Below, piece after piece: positions 19,686 to 25,347 of a DNA stretch of 25,347 nt (the stretch's first letter is position 1; every line of letters starts with the position of its first letter). Under the pieces are notes generated by a model, which ran no database searches, was not told the DNA's origin, and worked only from the letters and a program-made list of their open reading frames with translations. Origin of the DNA: a virus; the IMG/VR virus record IMGVR_UViG_3300031746_002794, positions 1-25,347 of that record; one strand, 5' to 3'. The translations under genes and the position numbers were made by a program.

Positions 19686-22412
19686 ATGGGAATGATCGAC
19701 ACGGTTCGCAATCGCATCAAGTCTGTTTTTAGCCGCGAACGGACCAACATCGAGAGGGCGACCGACCTGTCTGTCGGCGCACAGCCTGTCGGATTTGACA
19801 CTGCATCTATTTATGGCCGCTACGGCATCGAGCCTCTCGTAGACTATCTCCGCATCGAGCAGGAACTCGTTTCGCGGTACATGGATTATAATGAGATGTG
19901 CGTGTACCCGGAACTAAGTGCCGCGCTGGAGTGCTACGCGGACGAGTCCTGCCAGTTCGACATCCTGACGGGAAGAACCGTTTGGGTCGAATCGGACGAC
20001 GCCTTCGTTAAGCATGTTCTACAGGAACTTATTGACAAGGGTCTTCAGCTTGATGAAGAGATCTGGGGGCTAAGTCACGAGCTTTGCAAATACGGAAATT
20101 GTTTTTCCGAATTGCTTTGTACGGGTGAAGGCGTGATTGGTTTGAACGCCCTTCCTCCGGAGACAATCCGCAGATACGAAAAGGGCAAGGGCATCCTCGT
20201 CGGATACGCCCAAGACCCACGCGGCGTGTTCGGCGTCACGGTTGAAGACGTCGAAAAGGCTCTTAGCGGACATGATCCGACTGCGACTGGAATGGCCTAT
20301 TTTGAGCCGTGGCAGATTCTTAATATGCGGCTGATGGGTCTTCAGCGGCAAGCGCCTTACGGCCACAGCATTTTAGAGAGCGCAAGATGGTTGTGGAGAA
20401 GGCTGCTTTTGCTCGAAGACTCTGCGCTTTTGTATAGGCTGACCCGGAGCCCGCAGAAGTGGCTCTTCTACATCGACGTCGGAAAGCTTCCGCCGAATCA
20501 GGCGCTCGGTTATCTTCGCAGAATTAAAAACGAATTCACGAAGAGTAAATTTGTTAACGAACGCGGGTGCTTGACGGGAGATACCTGTGTTGAGACTTTG
20601 TCTGGCAAGATTAAAACGATGAAGGAGCTTGCGGACGAAGGAAAGGAAACTTGGATTTATTCATACGACATAAAGAAGAACAAGGTTGTTCCTGCGCTTG
20701 CTAGCGCCCCAAGAAAAACCTCCAGTAACGTTGAAGTCTGGCGAGTTGTTTTAGATAACGGAGCGGTTGTTCGCTGTACTCCGGATCACCGATTCCTCCT
20801 TAGGGATGGAACATGGAGTGAAGCGAAAGACTTGAAGCGTGGAAGTTCTATGATGCCGTTCCATCTTATGCGCGGGAGTAAAGGAACATACGGATACGCA
20901 AGAGTTAAGCACGTCGGACGTGGACAATGGCAATTTGCTCATCAGATGGTTGCCGAAGAAGTACTTGACCCTAATTATAAAGAAAAAGGACTGGTTGTTC
21001 ATCATCTCGATTCAAAAACAAACAATGATCCGCGATTCCTTGAACTCTTAGACCCAAGAACACACACTTTGGTGCATTCTGACAATCTACTTCCGCGTCG
21101 TGTCATGGGTTGGAAGCGCAAGGTGCGCGAAGACGCCAATTTCAGATTTGAGCTTGGGCAGAGAATGATTCGTAACAATAGAAAGTGGATGCAATCTACA
21201 CGAGGAGCCAGAAAGCAGTTGATGGAAGTCCTTGAAAGCAAGGTTCGGTCAAACCCGGATTGGAGCCTTCGGGACTATGCGGATTGGATGAATGTGTCTG
21301 AAGATACTACGCGTCTTTTTAAATCTCTGAGATCTTCAACGAAGAAGATTTCTAAAGAAACAATTTTTCAATGGATTAAGAGCTGCGGGTATACCGGTGT
21401 GCACGACTTCAAGAACGACTGTGCGAGGAAGCCGAGAAAGTCTAAAAAGTTAGTCAAAGTCGAAAATCACAAAGTTGTTGAAGTTTGTTTTGACGGTTAC
21501 GCAGACGTCTACGATCTGACGATTGATGGTACAGAGAATTTCGCTCTTACCGCAGGGATCTTCGCGCATAATTCGCTCGATATGCGTTACAGCCCATTAG
21601 CTTCTGACGAAAATTTATTTCTCCCTGTTGTAGATGGAAAGAGAACGACGGAAGTCGAATTGATGGCGACACCTGAATGGCAGGTGATGGACGACATCAA
21701 TTACTTCCGTGACAAGTTGTTTACTGCCATTCGGATTCCGAAAGCTTATCTGGCTGCGGAAGAGGTTTCACGGTCAAGGACGCTTTCACTCGAAGACGTC
21801 AGATTTGCCCGTTCCATCATGCGTATTCAGCGTGAGCTGAAGAACGGAATCAAGCGGCTCTGCAAAGTGCATCTGGCCGCGATGAACGTTGATCCCGAAA
21901 AAGTTAACTTTGAAGTTTTCATGACTGTTCCTTCATGGGCTTACGAAATGGCACAGATCGAAGTCCGTTCGGCCCGCGCCGATTTCGCCGAGAAGGTCGG
22001 CGACCATCTTTCCGAGAGAGCCATTCTTCGTCTCGTGTTCGGATTCTCGGACGAAGAAATTAATGCACTCCGTAAAGAGCGCAAAGAGGAGATGAGAGAA
22101 GCGGCGGAAGCCGAAGGCGGCGGCGGAGCAGAGCCCGAGAAGAAGGCTCCCGCGAAGACGGAAGGCTCTATTATGGATCTTCCACGGCTATCCCGTGTCG
22201 CCGCGAAAGACGAAGAAAGAGAAGACAAGAACATGCGTATTCTAAAAGAGAAAATGGACGAGATGCTTGGACAGAACAAGGACATCGCCGAGAGTCTTGA
22301 CCAGAGCAAAGACTTCATGAAGAATTTGAAGACGTCAATTATGTTCCAACCTTATCGAGGGCAGCAAAGGGTTGTCAAGTCACTCGGTATGGGTCCTCGA
22401 AGAAACGCATAG
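19686..22412 (+). CDS. Portal protein (T4 gp20-like) with an intein
   Basis: The portal is the dodecameric ring at the unique capsid vertex through which TerL pumps DNA. Extein segments typical of gp20-like portals include the N-terminal RYGIEPLVDYLRIEQELVSRY region, DMRYSPLASDENLFLPVV, and WQVMDDINYFRDKLFTAIRIPKAYL before a helical C-terminal domain with an acidic coiled-coil tail. One intein interrupts the gene; without it about 573 residues remain, close to T4 gp20. I choose ATG 19686, with TAAGGTGA about six bases before; GTG 19677 is an in-frame alternative and ATG 19692 another. A stem-loop and strong terminator follow. Confidence 0.92.
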   Translation: MGMIDTVRNRIKSVFSRERTNIERATDLSVGAQPVGFDTASIYGRYGIEPLVDYLRIEQELVSRYMDYNEMCVYPELSAALECYADESCQFDILTGRTVWVESDDAFVKHVLQELIDKGLQLDEEIWGLSHELCKYGNCFSELLCTGEGVIGLNALPPETIRRYEKGKGILVGYAQDPRGVFGVTVEDVEKALSGHDPTATGMAYFEPWQILNMRLMGLQRQAPYGHSILESARWLWRRLLLLEDSALLYRLTRSPQKWLFYIDVGKLPPNQALGYLRRIKNEFTKSKFVNERGCLTGDTCVETLSGKIKTMKELADEGKETWIYSYDIKKNKVVPALASAPRKTSSNVEVWRVVLDNGAVVRCTPDHRFLLRDGTWSEAKDLKRGSSMMPFHLMRGSKGTYGYARVKHVGRGQWQFAHQMVAEEVLDPNYKEKGLVVHHLDSKTNNDPRFLELLDPRTHTLVHSDNLLPRRVMGWKRKVREDANFRFELGQRMIRNNRKWMQSTRGARKQLMEVLESKVRSNPDWSLRDYADWMNVSEDTTRLFKSLRSSTKKISKETIFQWIKSCGYTGVHDFKNDCARKPRKSKKLVKVENHKVVEVCFDGYADVYDLTIDGTENFALTAGIFAHNSLDMRYSPLASDENLFLPVVDGKRTTEVELMATPEWQVMDDINYFRDKLFTAIRIPKAYLAAEEVSRSRTLSLEDVRFARSIMRIQRELKNGIKRLCKVHLAAMNVDPEKVNFEVFMTVPSWAYEMAQIEVRSARADFAEKVGDHLSERAILRLVFGFSDEEINALRKERKEEMREAAEAEGGGGAEPEKKAPAKTEGSIMDLPRLSRVAAKDEEREDKNMRILKEKMDEMLGQNKDIAESLDQSKDFMKNLKTSIMFQPYRGQQRVVKSLGMGPRRNA
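20568..21572 (+). other. Portal intein with HNH endonuclease, 335 residues
   Basis: It starts CLTGDT and ends FAHN, followed by Ser (VNERG^SLDMRYSP). Block B is CTPDHRFLL and block F is VYDLTIDGTENF. The endonuclease core VVHHLDSKTNNDPRFLELL matches HNH, followed by a helix-turn-helix-like region (RDYADWMNVSEDTTRLFKSL). The splicing domain resembles TerL inteins 2 and 3 (WIYSYD, LDNGAVVRCTPDHRFLLRDG). Terminal residues are intact, so splicing is expected. It sits in a conserved segment of the portal, as inteins usually do. Confidence 0.93.
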
Positions 22413-22422
22413 TTAAAAAATT

Positions 22423-22435
22423 GGAACTTAGTTCC
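22423..22435 (+). repeat. GGAACTKAGTTCC stem-loop, copy 4
   Basis: GGAAC-TTA-GTTCC, ten bases after the portal stop at 22412 and immediately before a separate intrinsic terminator. Confidence 0.7.
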
Positions 22436-22436
22436 G

Positions 22437-22464
22437 AAACCCCCGAATAAAATCGGGGGTTTTT
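22437..22464 (+). terminator. Intrinsic terminator after the portal gene
   Basis: CCCCCGA (22440-22446), loop ATAAAA and TCGGGGG (22453-22459) form a perfect seven-pair stem, extended by AAA/TTT, followed by TTTTTGTTTTT. It closes the packaging operon. Confidence 0.9.
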
Positions 22465-22491
22465 GTTTTTATAGAATCCGTTCATGGGGGA

Positions 22492-22532
22492 TTGACAACG
22501 TAAGATATAAATGTTACTTACTCTTATATATT
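22492..22532 (+). promoter_or_regulatory. Promoter-like sequence before the 22602 gene
   Basis: A perfect TTGACA (22492-22497) lies just after the terminator, but the best -10 at normal spacing (TACTTA, 22515-22520) is poor. TATAAATG (22506-22513) is one base off the T4 late promoter TATAAATA and is an alternative. A promoter here is likely from context; which type is unresolved. Confidence 0.45.
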
Positions 22533-22591
22533 ACTTGCTCCAAGCAAGTATTGATTGCAATCACCGTAGTAAGTCTATCCGTGTAACACGG
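22532..22591 (+). promoter_or_regulatory. Three consecutive palindromes, possible operator or leader structure
   Basis: TACTTGCT-CCA-AGCAAGTA (22532-22550), TGATTGCAATCA (22552-22563) and CCGTG-TAA-CACGG (22579-22591) are all perfect. They lie between the promoter-like sequence and ATG 22602, and the last overlaps the ribosome site GGAGAG (22590-22595). They could be protein-binding sites or RNA hairpins controlling the head-gene operon downstream. Confidence 0.5.
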
Positions 22592-22601
22592 AGAGATAAT
22601 C

Positions 22602-23825
22602 ATGACTGAGATACTCGCCAAGCCGGAAAAGATGCCCGCCGACGATAAGACTGGGTATGTTTCCGCTGGCCAAGAGATACAAGATCCTTTTACTCGTGCC
22701 ACGCCGAAACCTCCCCAGAGTCCGGAAGGCGGGATGGGAGAGGCCGATTTTATTAACGCCGCCTTGAAGTTAGTTGAATTCGGAATCGGGTCTTACGAAG
22801 AAGCGGTTCCTGTTCTTCTCATTGCCCGATCCTCAAATCCCGCGTTTGATTACGGCGCACTGAAGAGTGTTGTATCTGAACCAGCAAAGCAAGTCGCGGA
22901 AAGCCTTAAGAGGAATTCCGCGCTCATTAAAGAACTTTTTGAACACTCCAACGAGCGCAGACTGGTTAAGATCGCAAGCGCTCTCGGGGCAGTTAAAGGG
23001 ATTCTCGAAGACAAGGACGGCTGGGTGGCACCGATTGCCACCTTCCACAAGCATGCCATTGCGATCAATTCGAAGGGCGATATCTTCCGCGTGGAGTTTG
23101 ATGAAGCTAATGACGCGATTCGTGTTATTAAGTCCGAGAAGATTGCAGAGGGTCACGCCACGAAGGTTAATCTGAGCAAGACGCTGTTCGACGCAGCCAC
23201 CGCCCTCGTGGAAGGGAAGTCCCACAAGGCCAAGGTTCACCTTCGCGATCTGCTCTACGCGACCGAAGGAAACGATGCACTCGAATTCTCCAAGAATCGC
23301 TTCCAGCACGTTCTTGACAGCGTAAAGCAGTCTTCGTTCTGGAAGAAGCACGTTCGCGAGAACAGCGCAAAGATCAAGAACTTCCTTCGTGGAGAGCTTC
23401 AGGAACTCAATAAGCTCACCATGAAGCCGAAGTTCCGCAAGCTAACTCTCGGCGAAGTGAACGAGAAGTTTGTTGAGCAGTATAAGACGCCGGTCCAGAA
23501 GGCTCTTTCCGAGCTGGTGGACCGAGTTGAATACATGCAGAAGGACTTGCAGGAAACCTATGCCAAGGATCAGTGGCTTGTTAATAGCCTAGCGTCTTAC
23601 GACCGCCAGTTCGGAGCGCAGACTTCTAACTTCTTGAATCGCTTCGTCGGCGATCTTTCTAGCTCGCTGACGTCTCTTGCCGAGAACGTTCGGCCCGTTT
23701 CGAGCGAGCGGGACATTCCATTCCAAGCGATGGTCTACGACACTCTGGCTGAAGAGTTCCCGAACTACGCGCTCGCGTATCTGTTTGCCAAGAAGGCACT
23801 GGGTGAGCTGAAATCTGGAATTTAG
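22602..23825 (+). CDS. Hypothetical protein of the head operon, 407 residues
   Basis: ATG 22602 has GGAGAG (22590-22595) six bases ahead. A 50-residue disordered N-terminus is followed by a long mostly helical protein with charged helices (KKHVRENSAKIKNFLRGELQELNKL) and a short beta segment (FHKHAIAINSKGDIFRVEFDE, about residues 148-168, quoted in part). It opens the operon that leads to the prohead protease and is the first gene after the palindrome array. No recognised family. Abundant-protein codon style and position suggest a virion or prohead-core component, but that is inference. Confidence 0.75.
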   Translation: MTEILAKPEKMPADDKTGYVSAGQEIQDPFTRATPKPPQSPEGGMGEADFINAALKLVEFGIGSYEEAVPVLLIARSSNPAFDYGALKSVVSEPAKQVAESLKRNSALIKELFEHSNERRLVKIASALGAVKGILEDKDGWVAPIATFHKHAIAINSKGDIFRVEFDEANDAIRVIKSEKIAEGHATKVNLSKTLFDAATALVEGKSHKAKVHLRDLLYATEGNDALEFSKNRFQHVLDSVKQSSFWKKHVRENSAKIKNFLRGELQELNKLTMKPKFRKLTLGEVNEKFVEQYKTPVQKALSELVDRVEYMQKDLQETYAKDQWLVNSLASYDRQFGAQTSNFLNRFVGDLSSSLTSLAENVRPVSSERDIPFQAMVYDTLAEEFPNYALAYLFAKKALGELKSGI

Positions 23826-23850
23826 CAGCCTGATAAAAGGAGGAATGGAC

Positions 23851-24420
23851 ATGTACGGACCCGTTCGCCCCATCGGTGAAAACTTGAGGTCGTGGGGTCT
23901 GGTTAAGTCAACCCCGAAGCCTGCAAGCAAGCCGGTTATCGCGGAATCCAAGGTAAAGCCCGCCTCCAAGGCGGCTGCGCCTCTGGCCCCCGCGAAGAAG
24001 GCTGAGAAGAAGCCCGTTGCAGCCAAGAGCCGCATCGAGGCCCTTCTTGAGCAGGTCGAAACGATCTCTCAGGAAATGAAGACAGTATTCTCGGAAGTTC
24101 CGTCGCCTAAGGTCCGCAGTGTTGTCGAGAGCCTTGAGCACATCCAGAAGGTTTCCGACTCCGTTGTGAAGAAGTTCGGCTGGAGGATGGACGAAAAGAA
24201 CAAGACGATTACCGAGCTGTTCAAGGCGCTGAGTGGGAAGGCCGACGAGATTCGTCAGGCCGTGTTCGGAGGTGCCCTCGCCGAAGAGAGCGCTGTCCGC
24301 TCCGACGCGAATGAGCTGCTCAAGAGATTCGTGAAGGCAGTTGGTATCGTTCGCAAGGACTTGGGCATCAGCGAAGAGATCTTCAAGGGGCTCGTGCAGG
24401 AAGCGTCGAAGATCCAGTAA
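23851..24420 (+). CDS. Hypothetical helical protein with Ala/Lys/Pro-rich N-terminus, 189 residues
   Basis: A strong ribosome site AAAGGAGG (23836-23843) fits ATG 23851 (seven bases); ATG 23845 is only one base away from it and is rejected. Residues about 15-55 are an Ala/Lys/Pro-rich linker (SKPVIAESKVKPASKAAAP), then a leader-like IEALLEQVE and a helical body. This build recalls T4 prohead-core or scaffold components encoded next to the protease (gp67, gp68), but there is no direct sequence evidence. The next gene starts 20 bases after its stop. Confidence 0.75.
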   Translation: MYGPVRPIGENLRSWGLVKSTPKPASKPVIAESKVKPASKAAAPLAPAKKAEKKPVAAKSRIEALLEQVETISQEMKTVFSEVPSPKVRSVVESLEHIQKVSDSVVKKFGWRMDEKNKTITELFKALSGKADEIRQAVFGGALAEESAVRSDANELLKRFVKAVGIVRKDLGISEEIFKGLVQEASKIQ

Positions 24421-24440
24421 CCCTGAGAAGGTAATTAAAA

Positions 24441-25347
24441 ATGCCTACGATTACAGAAACTCAGAAGCAAGTCAAGCTTCTTGTCGATACCGGATCGGTC
24501 TTCGGTAGCACCGGCAAGAGACTTGTTATGGAGCGGACGACTGACGGAAGGATCTTCCTCCGTGGCGAGCTTGGCCACACGGACGTCCCGACATCGAATA
24601 ACCGCGTTTATACGAAGGAAGTTATTGAGAGAGAGATTTCAAAGCTTCAGAAAGAAGCCAAGGGCAATAAGCTGTACGGCGAGTTGGACCACCCTGCTGA
24701 TGGGAGAACCCAGTTCCAGCGCGTGTCCCACATTATTCGTGACCTCCACGTTGCCCCCAACGGGGCAATTGTCGGGGAGCTTGAGCTTCTGGGGACGGCG
24801 CGTGGGAATGACCTCGCCGCTATCATTAAGGCGGGTGGCGCGGTTGGGGTTTCCTCTCGCGGGACTGGAACGACGCACAAGCGCGACGACGGAGTGGATG
24901 TGGTGAACGACGACTATACGCTTATTACCTATGACGTGGTAGCTGATCCGGCGCATTCAGGTGCGTACCCTGATGTGTTTTTTGAGTGGAACGAGGCGAA
25001 GAATTTAGGGAGGGTCGAAATGTCTGACTTTGCAAAGGACGTTCAGGGCGCAGTGGCTCCCGCAGCCGAACCCGCACCCCAGTCCGCCGCTTCCGATGCT
25101 CCCGCTTCCGACGTAAAGCCACAGGGTGATGAAATGATCACCGTTGAGGCTTGCTCGGCGCAGACAGCACAGGCAGTGGAAAAGGCGGTAACAGAGATGC
25201 GAGATCAGGTTCGCGCAGAAGAGCGCGAAGCGATCAAGGAGCAGGTGCAGAAGGAACTCATGGCTCAGGTCGAGTCTGTCAAGCAAGAAGCTTTCGAGAG
25301 TGCAAAGAGCGAAATTATGAGCGACCCTAAGATTGCTGACGCAAAGA
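24441..25347 (+). CDS. Prohead protease (T4 gp21-like, S80-type), 3' end outside window, with scaffold-like C-terminal part
   Basis: This serine protease would cleave scaffold and head proteins during capsid maturation. The frame is open to the end of the window (302 residues visible). NNRVYTKEVIERE (53-65), GELDHP with catalytic H84, VGVSSRG with catalytic Ser at 138 or 139, and YDVVADPA (Asp 165 or 169) match the S80 pattern of N-G-R-x-Y, H and S-S-R. After about residue 190 the sequence changes to an Ala/Pro linker and then a highly charged coiled coil (VRAEEREAIKEQVQKEL), as in scaffold proteins. An in-frame ATG at 25020 has its own ribosome site. AGAAGG (24426-24431) precedes ATG 24441. 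The major capsid gene is expected downstream. Confidence 0.88.
   Translation, partial: MPTITETQKQVKLLVDTGSVFGSTGKRLVMERTTDGRIFLRGELGHTDVPTSNNRVYTKEVIEREISKLQKEAKGNKLYGELDHPADGRTQFQRVSHIIRDLHVAPNGAIVGELELLGTARGNDLAAIIKAGGAVGVSSRGTGTTHKRDDGVDVVNDDYTLITYDVVADPAHSGAYPDVFFEWNEAKNLGRVEMSDFAKDVQGAVAPAAEPAPQSAASDAPASDVKPQGDEMITVEACSAQTAQAVEKAVTEMRDQVRAEEREAIKEQVQKELMAQVESVKQEAFESAKSEIMSDPKIADAK
25007..25347 (+). promoter_or_regulatory. Internal in-frame ribosome site and nested scaffold start within the protease gene
   Basis: AGGGAGGG (25007-25014) lies five bases before ATG 25020 (Met 194), in frame with the protease. It sits exactly where the protease domain ends and the coiled-coil part begins. 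Translation from here would give a free scaffold protein, as in the lambda C/Nu3 arrangement. The nested product continues beyond the window. Confidence 0.55.

Noticed and set aside
20000-20300. GGAACTAAGTGCC-like sequence in the portal gene (around 19911) as a fifth stem-loop copy
   Set aside because: One arm is mismatched and it lies in conserved coding sequence, not after a stop codon.
24481-24906. A 141-codon open frame overlapping the prohead protease
   Set aside because: It is out of frame with the protease, whose H and S-S-R motifs are unmistakable, and it has no ribosome site.
1-25347. tRNA genes or CRISPR arrays
   Set aside because: No cloverleaf with a T-loop motif and no regularly spaced direct repeats were found by eye; a tRNAscan or CRISPR search would settle it.

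Overview
The window looks like part of the genome of a large tailed phage with T4-like head assembly genes, or a prophage of that kind. The anchors are a large terminase with both ATPase and nuclease motifs, a gp20-like portal, and a gp21-like (S80-type) prohead protease, in the order TerS-TerL-X-portal-X-X-protease. No tRNA, rRNA, CRISPR array or bacterial housekeeping gene was seen. Genes on the plus strand are tightly packed, often with stop/start overlaps and AGGAGG-like ribosome sites, which is phage-like. The only minus-strand gene I accept is a transposon gene. The host cannot be named from the sequence.

Layout. 1-4037 is an accessory block: a AAA+ ATPase cut by the window start, two unrecognised genes, a SWIM zinc-finger protein, a small unknown, a cold-shock-domain protein whose ribosome site lies inside a perfect inverted repeat, and a HAD-like phosphatase with a very basic tail. 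About 4034-5270 is a solo IS200/IS605-type tnpB element on the minus strand with a near-leaderless promoter and a terminal hairpin. 5382-6011 is a basic unknown protein ended by a strong terminator. 6150-13396 is a run of unrecognised genes, probably virion or internal head proteins. Several of them share an N-terminal leader (I/V-D-x-L/M-L-x-x-L, then L-x-E) that resembles a capsid-targeting propeptide.

13452-22412 is the packaging module: a candidate small terminase, TerL carrying three inteins (138, 449 and 155 residues), an unknown protein, and a portal carrying a fourth intein (335 residues). Inteins 2, 3 and 4 are clearly related; 2 and 4 carry HNH endonuclease motifs, and intein 2 also has four Cys/His knuckle repeats. 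22413-22601 is a regulatory gap with a terminator, a promoter-like sequence and three consecutive palindromes. 22602-25347 holds two unknown proteins and the prohead protease, which is still open at the window end and has an in-frame internal start that could yield a separate scaffold protein.

How the parts fit: TerS/TerL would package DNA through the portal, and the protease would mature a prohead in which leader-bearing proteins are trapped and trimmed. The main observations to follow up are the four-intein cluster in two adjacent packaging genes, the shared leader family, the nested in-frame starts, the cold-shock gene switch, and a stem-loop (GGAACTKAGTTCC) placed just after four stop codons.
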